This document shows positions 43,208 through 52,046 of a stretch of 64,000 nucleotides of DNA, piece after piece (position 1 is the first letter of the stretch; the number at the start of each line of letters is the position of its first letter). The notes under the pieces were generated by a model. That model saw only the letters and a list, made by a program, of their open reading frames with translations, did not search any database and was not told the origin of the DNA. A program made the translations under genes and the position numbers. Source of the DNA: Improbicoccus devescovinae (lineage in GTDB: Bacteria > Bacillota > Clostridia > Oscillospirales > Acutalibacteraceae); contig BSWA01000001.1 of assembly GCA_036245095.1 (NCBI GenBank), positions 1 to 64,000 of the forward strand. Direction: 5' to 3'.

Positions 43208-43495
43208 TCAAATCCTCCTTTGGTTATTGAGATTACGCATTTGCATTTGATTTATCCAATTATTAGCATCCGCAAAATCTAAAATTGACATACCAATACG
43301 TAACTTAGGAATTTCTGACATTCCCATTCTGGTGATAATTCTTGTATCGGTTACAACATTGTAATTAATTTCATTTCTAGTGAGCTTTTCTTCCAAAATT
43401 TTGCACTTTGGACATCCCGTACTAAAAAGCGTTACTGGCGGATGTTTAGGTTTTTGTTTATATGACATATTTTTGTAGTGCCCTGGAACTTCCAT
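43208..43495 (-). CDS. glutaredoxin-like thiol-redox protein (NrdH type)
   Basis: 95 residues. Thioredoxin-fold start VTLFSTGCPKCKILEEKLTR with the active-site C-P-K-C at residues 28-31, then the cis-proline region SEIPKLRIG. The CPxC site and its place at the head of the nrdD-nrdG operon suggest that it supplies electrons for ribonucleotide reduction or protects the operon's thiols. Class III enzymes normally use formate, so the partner is uncertain. GGAGG stands 10 bases before the ATG at 43495. Confidence 0.78.
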   Translation of the reverse strand: MEVPGHYKNMSYKQKPKHPPVTLFSTGCPKCKILEEKLTRNEINYNVVTDTRIITRMGMSEIPKLRIGMSILDFADANNWINQMQMRNLNNQRRI

Positions 43496-43511
43496 TATTT
43501 TTGTACCTCCA

Positions 43512-43560
43512 AACCCTATATATATACGTTTGCTAGAATTATAACGCTAGATATAGTGGC
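43512..43560 (-). promoter_or_regulatory. pair of NrdR-box-like sites at the nrd promoter
   Basis: Box A (plus strand 43547-43556, CTAGATATAG) and box B (43516-43527, CTATATATATAC) are AT-rich palindromes of the NrdR-box form (C-W-A-T-A-T-W-T-W-G), 30 bp apart centre to centre, that is three helical turns. Box A lies in the promoter spacer and box B just downstream of the start of transcription. This matches the known arrangement for NrdR repression of ribonucleotide reductase operons. Confidence 0.5.
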
Positions 43561-43565
43561 GTCAA
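43538..43565 (-). promoter_or_regulatory. promoter of the nrdH-like/nrdD/nrdG operon
   Basis: Minus strand TTGACG (43565-43560), 16-bp spacer, TATAAT (43543-43538), about 45 bp before the first ATG. Confidence 0.65.
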
Positions 43566-43797
43566 CATTTTTTTATTATATTTATATTAATTTTCAAAGT
43601 AATTATTTAACAAACTCTTTTTTATCATATGTAAAAAAAATATGAAAAGTTCTTTATTTTTGAATTTTAAAAATATATATAAAAAAATTTACAATTTTTT
43701 AATATTTTAGTGAAATATGCTTATTTTTTTTGTAATTCTAATAATAAATCTTGACGAATATAATAAGTAAAATATTAAAATTTGGAGGATAATTAGT
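43566..43797. other. gene-free AT-rich divergent region
   Basis: Between the nrd promoter and spoIIID there is only A/T-rich sequence with long runs of A and T. I find no credible frame or hairpin. The spoIIID ribosome site GGAGG is at 43782-43786. Confidence 0.5.
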
Positions 43798-44094
43798 TTG
43801 AATCATTTAGTCGAAAAGAGAGCTATCCAACTTGGGAATTATATTATTTTAAATAGGACTACTGTCAGAGGCGCAGCGAAAATTTTTGGGATAAGTAAAA
43901 GTACGGTGCATAAAGATGTATCTGAAAGATTAAAAGAAATAAACAAAAAATTATACTCAGAAGTAAAAAATATATTACAAACTAACAAATTGCAACGTCA
44001 TATACGCGGAGGACTTGCAACTAAAGAAAAATATTCTAAAATTAAAAAAATAATAAAAGCCGAAAGTTTGTACAATTTAACCAAAAATATATGA
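43798..44094 (+). CDS. spoIIID: sporulation-type transcriptional regulator SpoIIID
   Basis: 98 residues from TTG. Residues 10-50 form the helix-turn-helix (TVRGAAKIFGISKSTVHKDV, SERLKEINKKL), with the basic C-terminal extension (NKLQRHIRGGLATKEKYSKI) that makes the second DNA contact, as in SpoIIID. GGAGGATAATTAG precedes the start. It normally controls mother-cell genes during sporulation, together with SigE. Here it stands directly before the ddl gene and overlaps nothing, with 10 bp to the next start. Whether the organism sporulates cannot be seen in this window. Confidence 0.88.
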   Translation: MNHLVEKRAIQLGNYIILNRTTVRGAAKIFGISKSTVHKDVSERLKEINKKLYSEVKNILQTNKLQRHIRGGLATKEKYSKIKKIIKAESLYNLTKNI

Positions 44095-44104
44095 GGTGTC
44101 CATT

Positions 44105-46459
44105 TTGAATTTAGTGTTAATTTGCGGAGGCCCATCTCCGGAACGTAATATTTCTTTAAATTCTGCTCGTTCGGTATATGATGCTTTGTATGTTTCTAAA
44201 AATATGTCTAAAATATACAAAAATATAAACATTAAAATTATATTTATAAGCAAAAATTATGAAAAATATATTATTAATGAGGAGTTTTTGTATTCTAATA
44301 CTGCTTCGGATTTTGATTTTAAATTAAAACATGAATCTCAGGCTTTAAATGATCAGGAATTTGAACTTATTTTAAAAAATTCGGATCTCGCGTTCCCCGT
44401 TATGCACGGAATTTTTGGCGAAGATGGACAAATTCAAAGCTTTTTTGATAAAATTAATGTTAATTATGTCGGAGCTCCTCCTAGCGCATGTTTTAATATG
44501 TACAATAAAAAAATGGCAGATTCAGTTTTGAAAGCCAACGGATTTTTCAGGGTTTTAAAGCTTTTTGTGGCGGCATCCGATGAATTTAATTCTAAAATTA
44601 TAAAATTTTTTGCTGATAATAATCTTGAAGAAGCAATAGTAAAACCCGTTCAAGGAGGCTCTTCATTTGGTGTACATCATGCAAAAAATGCAAGAGAAGC
44701 GATTGAATTTTGTGAAAAACTTATAAAATCTGGTGAGCCGGATGTGCTAATAGAACAAAAATGCGAAGGGGCTGAATTTACTGTTATAATTTTGCAAAGC
44801 TTATTGACTCAGGAGCCTGTGGCTTGTATTCCTACTGAAATAGAAGTAAAAGATAATGATAATATAATTTTTGATACTCGCAGAAAATATCTTGCTACAA
44901 ATGAGACACATTATCATTTTCCGCCGAGATTTTCATATGAAATAATTAGCGAAATTAGACAAAAATCAGAACAACTTTTTAAAATTTTTGGTGCTCGTGA
45001 CTTTTTGCGTGTAGATGGATGGGTAATATTAAACAAAAAAACTCAAAAATATGACTTATATTTTTCTGATTTTAATCCTATTAGCGGCATGGAACAAAAT
45101 AGTTTTATTTTTCAGCAATGTTCAAAAATCGGATTTACTCATGAAGAAATTATTAAATATATTATTAATTTGGCTTATTCGCGAAACAAAAAAAATATTA
45201 ACAAAAAAATAGTTGATTTTAGTAAGAATCATAGTAATAATAAACAAAAAGTCAATATTTTATTCGGGGGAGTTACCTCTGAACGGCAAGTTTCACTTCT
45301 AAGTGGTGCTAATGTTTGGCTGAAATTATTGAAATCAGATTTTTGTCATCCTGAGCCTTATCTTTTGTATTCGAATTCTAAAAATAATAAAAATTTTTTG
45401 GTCCAAAATTTAAATTACGATATGGTTTTGTATCATACTGTCGAGGAAATTTTGTTTCAAAGTAAACATAAACTTGATTCTAATTTTAAAAAATTGATTA
45501 ATAATATACGAAGTTTACTCGGGCTTAAAAAAATTGCAATTCAAGATCAGTCAGATCCGATTTCGTTGCAAGATTTTTTTGAAAATTCAAAATATGAAAA
45601 TTCATATGTTTTTCTTGCTCTTCACGGTGGATTTGGTGAAAATGGTGAAATCCAAAAGCTTCTTGAAAATCACAAATTAAAATTTAATGGTTCAGGCTCT
45701 GTGGCCTCAGAATTGTGTATGAATAAATTCAAAACGGGTGAAATCGTAAATTCACTGGGCTTGGAAAATTTCAGGAGTGCCGATAAAATATTGTTTAATA
45801 TTAACGAAAAATTAGATGTAAATGACTTTTTTTTGAAAAATAAAAATAAAAAAATAGTGATAAAACCTAATTCCGATGGCTGCTCTACCGGAGTTGTGGT
45901 TATTAATAACAAAAAAGAACTCGAAAAATATTTAAATTTTGTGAAATCTGGACAAAATAATATACCAATGAATTCGTTTGAGTTCCAAAATATAGATATA
46001 AATCTTGATTGCAACATAAAAGAATATATTTTAGAAGAATTTATCGAAACTAAAATCGGCGAGTTCGTCGAGCTTACTATTGGTGTTCTCGAAAGCCATG
46101 GTATTTATCATGCGATGAATCCCAGTTTTACAGCTACAAGCGCGGGCGCAATTTTAAATGTAGAAGAAAAATTTCAGGGCGGTGTGGGAATAAATATAAC
46201 GCCTCCTACTTTGGATATTATTAACATAAATTTGCGTGAAAATATAAAATTTTGTGTAGAAAAACTATGTGAGAAAATTAATATAAAAAGTTATTGCCGC
46301 GTCGATTTGTTCGCTAATAACGCGACAAACGAAATTATAATAATAGAAATAAATACGTTGCCAGCACTGACGCCTGCTACAGTTATATTCCAGCAAGCGT
46401 CAAAAGAATTGGTGCCAATGAATCCGTTTGAATTTATTGAAAATTTAATAAAAATTTAA
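44105..46459 (+). CDS. ddl: tandem two-domain D-alanine--D-alanine ligase
   Basis: About 784 residues, twice the normal Ddl length, with two ATP-grasp ligase modules. Module 1 (1-360): ICGGPSPERNISLNSARSVY, AFPVMHGIFGEDGQIQSFFD, VGAPPSACFNMYNKKM, IVKPVQGGSSFGVHHA, FSDFNPISGMEQNSF. Module 2 (390-784): NILFGGVTSERQVSLLSGAN, LALHGGFGENGEIQKLLENH, FNGSGSVASELCMNKFKT, VIKPNSDGCSTGVVVI, EINTLPALTP. In module 1 the final metal-binding motif is S-D-F-N-P rather than E-x-N, so it may be altered in activity. I chose TTG 44105 behind AGGTGTCC. It makes D-Ala-D-Ala for the wall. The stop overlaps the next, convergent gene by 4 bp. Confidence 0.88.
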   Translation: MNLVLICGGPSPERNISLNSARSVYDALYVSKNMSKIYKNINIKIIFISKNYEKYIINEEFLYSNTASDFDFKLKHESQALNDQEFELILKNSDLAFPVMHGIFGEDGQIQSFFDKINVNYVGAPPSACFNMYNKKMADSVLKANGFFRVLKLFVAASDEFNSKIIKFFADNNLEEAIVKPVQGGSSFGVHHAKNAREAIEFCEKLIKSGEPDVLIEQKCEGAEFTVIILQSLLTQEPVACIPTEIEVKDNDNIIFDTRRKYLATNETHYHFPPRFSYEIISEIRQKSEQLFKIFGARDFLRVDGWVILNKKTQKYDLYFSDFNPISGMEQNSFIFQQCSKIGFTHEEIIKYIINLAYSRNKKNINKKIVDFSKNHSNNKQKVNILFGGVTSERQVSLLSGANVWLKLLKSDFCHPEPYLLYSNSKNNKNFLVQNLNYDMVLYHTVEEILFQSKHKLDSNFKKLINNIRSLLGLKKIAIQDQSDPISLQDFFENSKYENSYVFLALHGGFGENGEIQKLLENHKLKFNGSGSVASELCMNKFKTGEIVNSLGLENFRSADKILFNINEKLDVNDFFLKNKNKKIVIKPNSDGCSTGVVVINNKKELEKYLNFVKSGQNNIPMNSFEFQNIDINLDCNIKEYILEEFIETKIGEFVELTIGVLESHGIYHAMNPSFTATSAGAILNVEEKFQGGVGINITPPTLDIININLRENIKFCVEKLCEKINIKSYCRVDLFANNATNEIIIIEINTLPALTPATVIFQQASKELVPMNPFEFIENLIKI

Positions 46460-47022
46460 TATTTTTCTAATACATCTCTTACTTTTTTGAAAAATCGAGA
46501 ACGTTTTCCATGAGCTTTACGGTCAAAGTCGACACCCTGGGATTCTAGCTTTTTTATTAAATTTTTATTGACTTTTTCACCAGAAAATTCCAATTCAACT
46601 TCATAATCTATAACACCCAGATACGTGCTTTTGTCAAGGCACAAAATATTAGTTTTATCGAAATGAAATTCCATGCGTTTAGTTTCTAGAAATCCAAAAT
46701 GGTATACATCGCTTATTTCAATTTTTGTAATTTTTTCTATGCGTTTACCAGATATGACAAATGGCGGATTTTCTATTTTTTCTTCGTGTTCTTTACTGAC
46801 TTTGTATCCTGAAGAATTGTGCACAGGAGTTTTAACTTGTAATACCGTTTGTTGGCCTATTGTTTCGCGTACACGAACATTAATTTTGTTTGATAACAAG
46901 ACATTTTCAGTATCTAAATAATAATGATTTTTTAACACAAGCGTAACATCCCAATCGAATTCGCTTATAAGTTCCTTATATTTAAGCGCTGAAATAGTGC
47001 ATTTAAATTCTTTTTCTAACAT
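46456..47022 (-). CDS. CYTH-domain (triphosphate tunnel) protein
   Basis: 188 residues. The N-terminal EKEFK gives the E-x-E-x-K metal/triphosphate signature, followed by alternating strands with charged residues facing a tunnel (INVRVRETIGQQTVLQVKTP, KRMEFHFDKTNILCLDKSTY, LGVIDYEVELEF) and a C-terminal helical end. Known CYTH proteins are inorganic triphosphatases, thiamine triphosphatases or adenylate cyclases of class IV; short bacterial ones are mostly triphosphatases. It is convergent with ddl and divergent from the cysteine desulfurase gene. Confidence 0.85.
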   Translation of the reverse strand: MLEKEFKCTISALKYKELISEFDWDVTLVLKNHYYLDTENVLLSNKINVRVRETIGQQTVLQVKTPVHNSSGYKVSKEHEEKIENPPFVISGKRIEKITKIEISDVYHFGFLETKRMEFHFDKTNILCLDKSTYLGVIDYEVELEFSGEKVNKNLIKKLESQGVDFDRKAHGKRSRFFKKVRDVLEKY

Positions 47023-47140
47023 ATATTTATCACATCCTAAAAATTAATACTTGTTTATTATATTTTTTTTTTTAAAATATACAATACTAAAAATATATTT
47101 TTTATTTTAATTTTAACCAAAAAATTTGGAGGAATTTAAT

Positions 47141-48298
47141 TTGCAGGATGTTATTTATGCTGATTATGCCGCGACTACTCCGGTATATCCAGAAGTTATA
47201 GAGGCCATGGCCCCGTTTTTTAATTTGAATTATGGGAACGCTTCGGCTGTATATTCCCTTGGGAGGGATGCGCGCAAAGCGATGAAAACTGCGAGAGAAA
47301 GTATCGCCGAGCGTCTGGGCGCTGAACCGGAAGAGATTTTTTTTACTTCAGGGGCAACAGAATCCAATAATTGGGCTGTTATAATGGGACCTAAAATTTC
47401 GAATAAAAATAAAATTATAACTTCAAAAATTGAGCATCATGCTATACTTCAGCCCGTTGAATATATGAAATCAAAGGGCTTCGAAACTGTTATAATAGAT
47501 GTTGGGCCGGATGGCTTGGTAAATATGAATAAATTGGAAAATTGTATAGATTCTAAAACTGGCCTAGTTAGCGTCATGTTTGTTAATAACGAGATTGGGA
47601 CAATTCAGCCAATTGAAGAAATTTCTAAAATATGTCAAAAAAACGGTGTTATTTTTCATACAGATGCTGCTCAGGGTTTGGGACATTTGAATATAAATGT
47701 CAAAAAATTAGGAATAAATATGTTATCTTTTTCAGGGCATAAATTTGGAGCTCCTAAGGGAATAGGTGGAATATTTATAAAAAAAGGCTTAAATATAGGG
47801 CCATTTATTCATGGCGGTGGTCAGGAATTTGGCATGCGTCCTGGGACAGAAAATATCGCGAGCATAATAGGTATGGCTAAAGCTTTGGAAATTACGTATA
47901 ATAATTTAGAAGAAGAAAATGAAAAATTATATAATTTCGACAAAATTTTAATAGAAAGTTTACTTAAAATTAAGAAATCTCGATTAAATGGTCATCCAGA
48001 AAAACGCATTGCTGGTAATACTAATTTTTGCTTCGAAGGAGTTGAAGGTGAGGCTATAATTCTCAATCTAGACCAAAATGGAATTTGTGTTTCTTCGGGA
48101 TCGGCATGCACTTCGAGATCACTTGAGCCCAGCCATGTTTTGCTTGCAATAGGCCTATCACACGAAATATCTCATGGGTCAGTTAGGATATCTCTTGGGA
48201 GATTTAGTACTAAAGAACATATAGATTTTATTATTTCTAAATTGACGGAAATAATAATTAAATTAAGAAAAATGTCGCCTCTTTGGAATGAAGATTAA
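47141..48298 (+). CDS. cysteine desulfurase (NifS/IscS family)
   Basis: About 385 residues from TTG 47141, placed 8 bases behind GGAGG (the TTG at 47126 overlaps it). DYAATTPVYPEVIEAMAPFF, FTSGATESNNWAV, KIEHHAILQPVEY, VNNEIGTIQPIEEI, HTDAAQGLGHL, the PLP lysine in SFSGHKFGAPKGIGG and the persulfide cysteine loop SSGSACTSRSLEPSHVL are all present. It delivers sulfur for Fe-S clusters and thiolated tRNA. IscU is not next to it; instead the surface-polymer genes follow after 57 bp. Confidence 0.94.
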   Translation: MQDVIYADYAATTPVYPEVIEAMAPFFNLNYGNASAVYSLGRDARKAMKTARESIAERLGAEPEEIFFTSGATESNNWAVIMGPKISNKNKIITSKIEHHAILQPVEYMKSKGFETVIIDVGPDGLVNMNKLENCIDSKTGLVSVMFVNNEIGTIQPIEEISKICQKNGVIFHTDAAQGLGHLNINVKKLGINMLSFSGHKFGAPKGIGGIFIKKGLNIGPFIHGGGQEFGMRPGTENIASIIGMAKALEITYNNLEEENEKLYNFDKILIESLLKIKKSRLNGHPEKRIAGNTNFCFEGVEGEAIILNLDQNGICVSSGSACTSRSLEPSHVLLAIGLSHEISHGSVRISLGRFSTKEHIDFIISKLTEIIIKLRKMSPLWNED

Positions 48299-48355
48299 AT
48301 TATTATTAAATTTTAGCACAAAAAATTTATATAATTTTATTTTGGAGGTGATCCA

Positions 48356-49372
48356 TTGATAGGCCATATTTGCACTCTCACGAGACCGGGCAGATTTGAA
48401 ATTTATTGCAATGATATTCCAGTGACAAACAAAACCCTCGTGCGACCTAAATTTATGTCATTATGTCATGCAGACAACCGCTATTTTCGCGGCTTGCGAA
48501 GTGCAAAAGTGCTAGAACAAAAGCTTCCTATGGCGCTAATTCACGAGTGTTGGGGAGAAGTAATTTTTGATCCGCTGGATGTTTTAAAACCAGGGCAAAA
48601 AGTGGTTTTAATTCCGAATGTTCCGCCTGATAAAAAAGAGCTTGAAATATATGAAAATTATCAGAAAAATTGTAAATTTTTATCTAGTGATTCCGACGGT
48701 TTTATGCAGGAAATAATAGCTATAAATAATAATAGGCTTATTCCATTTGATTTTGATCGACCAGAGGTAGCTTGTGTTTGTGAAATGATAAGTGTAGCCG
48801 TCCATGCAGTAAACCGGCTAATAAGTATGTCGCATTCAAATAAAAAGTCAATAGGAATTTGGGGAGATGGCAGTTTAGGTTATTTTTTGGCGCTTGTTAT
48901 GCATGAGCTATTACCGGATACTAAAATTTTCGTTATAGGCAAGAATATTAATAAATTATCGTTTTTTTCTTTTGTGGAAAATACATATTTAATTAATGAA
49001 ATTCCCGAAAATTTTGTTATAAATCACGCATTCGAATGCGCGGGCGGCAAGGGTAGCGAAATTGCTATAAATGATATAATCAAATACACATCACCACAGG
49101 GATGCGTCATGCTCCTTGGTGTTAGCGAGGAGCACGTTCTAGTAAATACGCGGGATATTTTGGCGAAAGGCCTGATATTTATTGGGTGCAGTCGTTCGGG
49201 TTTTAATGATTTTTCTCGGGCAATAAATTTTTTAAATAACGAAAATTTTAGAGATCGCATAGCTAGCGTTATTTATTTCGATGAGCCTGTTAGATGTATT
49301 CAGGATATTTATAGAGTTTTTGACACGGATTTAAAAACTACTTTTAAAACGGCGTTTGAATGGGCGTTTTAA
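48356..49372 (+). CDS. TarJ-like ribitol-5-phosphate dehydrogenase (MDR superfamily)
   Basis: 338 residues, TTG start after GGAGGTGATC. The medium-chain dehydrogenase fold shows zinc-binding FMSLCHADNRYFRG (C...) and ALIHECWGEVI (H-E), a nucleotide-binding GIWGDGSLGYFLALVMHEL and CAGGKGSEIAINDIIKYTSP. Best guess is TarJ, which reduces ribulose-5-phosphate to ribitol-5-phosphate for CDP-ribitol used in teichoic-acid-like polymers. A TarI cytidylyltransferase is not in the window, so the pathway is incomplete here. It heads the cluster with a glycosyltransferase and flippase. Confidence 0.78.
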   Translation: MIGHICTLTRPGRFEIYCNDIPVTNKTLVRPKFMSLCHADNRYFRGLRSAKVLEQKLPMALIHECWGEVIFDPLDVLKPGQKVVLIPNVPPDKKELEIYENYQKNCKFLSSDSDGFMQEIIAINNNRLIPFDFDRPEVACVCEMISVAVHAVNRLISMSHSNKKSIGIWGDGSLGYFLALVMHELLPDTKIFVIGKNINKLSFFSFVENTYLINEIPENFVINHAFECAGGKGSEIAINDIIKYTSPQGCVMLLGVSEEHVLVNTRDILAKGLIFIGCSRSGFNDFSRAINFLNNENFRDRIASVIYFDEPVRCIQDIYRVFDTDLKTTFKTAFEWAF

Positions 49373-49393
49373 ACAGGTCCGGAGGGAATTTAT

Positions 49394-50488
49394 ATAAAAA
49401 AAATTTGTGTGTTAGGCTTTGATTTTAATAATATTAGCGGCGGAGAAAAAATGACCCTGAATTTGGTTAATAAATTATGCAAATATCACAAATTGTATTT
49501 GATTACTATTTGTGAATTTTATAATTTTGATTTTTATGATCTCAATAAAAAAATTAAATTTAAAAGTTTTTGTTTAAATTCGACAAGAGTAAGGGGCACT
49601 ATTTTAAAATCTTTATATAAATTATATAAATTTATAAAATCACACAAAATCGAGATATTAATTAGCAGTGGAAGTCTTCCTGTTCCTATTATTTTTTTAT
49701 TAAGATTTTTCGTAAATTTAAAATTTTTAAATTGCAAAATTATTTTCTGGGAGCACGAATGTGTTCAGAATAGAGGTTTTAAGTCTATTTTATTTAGAAG
49801 ATTAGCTAATATTGCAAGCGATAAAATAGTAGTTATTTCTGAAAGAACTTTGTATGATTATACTAAAATTATTAAAACTCCAGCAAAAAAACTATGTCAT
49901 ATTTACAATTTTTTAAGTTCGGAATATGAATCAACCTTGCAAAAATACAATTCAGAGTCAAAGCTAATAATGTCTGTAGGACGTTTAGAGCCTGAAAAGG
50001 GATTTGATTTTGCGATAGAAATCGCTAAGATAGTATTCGACGAGCATCTGGATTGGACCTGGGATATTTATGGGGCTGGAAGTCAGGAAAATATTCTAAA
50101 TCAAAAAATAAAAAATTACAAGCTTGAAAATAATATATTTCTAAAAGGAAGATGTGAAAATATACATAAAAAATATAAAAAATACGCAATTTTTGTATCA
50201 ACTTCACGAAGAGAAGGCTTTTCTTTGGTTATTTTAGAAGCTAAATTTAATTCGATTCCTATTGTTAGTTTTGATTGCCCATGCGGCCCAAATGAGATAT
50301 TAAAAAATAATATTAATGGGTGTTTAATATCATGTTATAATATACAAAAAATGGCAGAAAAAATTTCTTTTTTAATTAAAAACCCACAAAAAAGGCTCGA
50401 GTATTCAAAAAAATGTTGTGAAGGGCTTGAAAAATTTAATTCTCAATTTATAATCAAAAAATGGTTGAGTTTATTCGAAAATTTGTGA
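49394..50488 (+). CDS. GT4-family glycosyltransferase, probable AUA start
   Basis: About 364 residues. N-terminal acceptor domain (KKICVLGFDFNNISGGEKMT), donor-binding C-terminal domain with LIMSVGRLEPEKGFDFAIEI, IYGAGSQENILNQKIKNYKL and the E-x7-E block SRREGFSLVILEAKFNSIPI. A retaining GT-B enzyme of family 4. The GTG at 49409 omits the first beta strand. GGAGGG (49381-49386) is 7 bases before ATA 49394, in frame, giving the family-typical (I)KKICVLG start. It lies 21 bp behind tarJ. Confidence 0.86.
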   Translation: MKKICVLGFDFNNISGGEKMTLNLVNKLCKYHKLYLITICEFYNFDFYDLNKKIKFKSFCLNSTRVRGTILKSLYKLYKFIKSHKIEILISSGSLPVPIIFLLRFFVNLKFLNCKIIFWEHECVQNRGFKSILFRRLANIASDKIVVISERTLYDYTKIIKTPAKKLCHIYNFLSSEYESTLQKYNSESKLIMSVGRLEPEKGFDFAIEIAKIVFDEHLDWTWDIYGAGSQENILNQKIKNYKLENNIFLKGRCENIHKKYKKYAIFVSTSRREGFSLVILEAKFNSIPIVSFDCPCGPNEILKNNINGCLISCYNIQKMAEKISFLIKNPQKRLEYSKKCCEGLEKFNSQFIIKKWLSLFENL

Positions 50489-50504
50489 TTTCTGTGAGTA
50501 ATTT

Positions 50505-52046
50505 ATGAGAATTAAAAATAGTGTTATAAACGTCATTTGGAACTGCATTTGTTATTTTGTCTTGATGCTGACTTCGTTCTTTTTGCGACAGGCTTTTGTT
50601 AGAATTTTGGATTTAAATTTGGTCGGCATCGATGGCATTTTTACTAATATTATTTCGATTTTGTCCGTTGTAGAACTTGGTCTGGGGATTTCTATAAGTT
50701 ATAAAATTTATAAACCTATTGCACAAAAAGATTGGCAAAAAGTCGCAGATATACTTAATTTTATAAAAAAAATATATCTGGTTATTTCTGTTTTAATGTT
50801 CTTTTTAGGCGTGATAATTTCTTTTTTTGTTGCAAATGTAAGTACTATAAATATCGTGTTTTCTAAAATTTGGATAATAAAAATTTTTGTTTTATATGTT
50901 CTTGATGTGATTTCGTCATATTTATTTTTTCACAGACGCATTATGTTTATATCGGATCAGAAAAGTTATATTAATAGCATAGTTCGGAGTATAGTTTTGG
51001 TTATATTTTTTTGTTTTCAGATTTTAAATTTAATTTATTTTCAGTCTTTTAAAAATTATCTTTTTTTAAAAATTTGTGCAAGAATTACAGAAAATTTAAT
51101 AATTTATGTATTTTTTGACAAATATTATAAAAATATAAATTTAAAACATGCTATGAAATTTTCTGAAAACGAAAAACTCGAAATAATTAATGACATGAAA
51201 GCTATGTTTTTTCATCGCATAGGAGGTGCGTGCATTCGGCAAATTTCCAGTTTAGTAGTTTTTTTATTATTGCCGTTGCGGGTCAATGGAGTTTACTCCA
51301 ATTATGTGTTGATTATAACGGCATTATTGGGAATTTCTAACGAATTTTTTAATGGAATAAGTGCGAGTTTTGGTAATCTTGCACATACTGAAAATACGAA
51401 AAAAATTCATGATAATTTTAATATTTTGTATTTTATTAATTATATTGTATACTCCCTCATGGTTACGATATTTTTTGAGATTGTTAATCCGTTTATGAAA
51501 ATTTGGATTGCAAAAGAAAATGTTATTTTTTCTACAGGAACAATAATTATTATTTCTATTTATTTGTATTTATGTGGCATGAAGCAATGTTTGGATATGG
51601 CTAAAGCTAGTTGCGGAATTTATGTTCAGGATAGATTTTTTCCGATTATTGAGACTGTTATTAATTTTGGATTTTCGTATATATTAACCAAAATATATGG
51701 AATCTCGGGAGTTTTTTTAGGAAATATATTAAGTTTGTTATTAGTACCATTTGTTACTCAGCCTTATTTTGTATATAAAATAATTTTTAAAAAAAAGTCT
51801 GTTGATTATTATAAAAGATATATAATATACATAATTTCTTTTATTTCTTGTTTATTTTTGTCTAATTGTATTATAAGTTTTTTGAGATTTTCGTCATGGA
51901 TGCAAATTTTTGTTAATATATTAGTGTGTTTAATTGTGAATTTAGGAGTTAATTTAATTTTATTTAAAAAAACTAGAGAATTCAAGAAAATTATGGAATT
52001 AGTTGTTATTTTAAAAAAGGCTTGCAATAATAATTTTGTATGGTAA
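50505..52046 (+). CDS. polysaccharide flippase (Wzx/RfbX type, MOP superfamily)
   Basis: 513 residues with about 12-14 hydrophobic helices (for example NVIWNCICYFVLMLTSFFLR, YVLIITALLGISNEFFNGIS). The start FLRQAFVRILDLNLVGIDGI and the repeated ISFFVANVS-like amphipathic helices are those of MOP-superfamily lipid-linked sugar flippases. It would move lipid-bound surface glycan units made with the upstream glycosyltransferase across the membrane. It begins 16 bp after the glycosyltransferase gene, so the two are likely co-transcribed. Confidence 0.87.
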   Translation: MRIKNSVINVIWNCICYFVLMLTSFFLRQAFVRILDLNLVGIDGIFTNIISILSVVELGLGISISYKIYKPIAQKDWQKVADILNFIKKIYLVISVLMFFLGVIISFFVANVSTINIVFSKIWIIKIFVLYVLDVISSYLFFHRRIMFISDQKSYINSIVRSIVLVIFFCFQILNLIYFQSFKNYLFLKICARITENLIIYVFFDKYYKNINLKHAMKFSENEKLEIINDMKAMFFHRIGGACIRQISSLVVFLLLPLRVNGVYSNYVLIITALLGISNEFFNGISASFGNLAHTENTKKIHDNFNILYFINYIVYSLMVTIFFEIVNPFMKIWIAKENVIFSTGTIIIISIYLYLCGMKQCLDMAKASCGIYVQDRFFPIIETVINFGFSYILTKIYGISGVFLGNILSLLLVPFVTQPYFVYKIIFKKKSVDYYKRYIIYIISFISCLFLSNCIISFLRFSSWMQIFVNILVCLIVNLGVNLILFKKTREFKKIMELVVILKKACNNNFVW

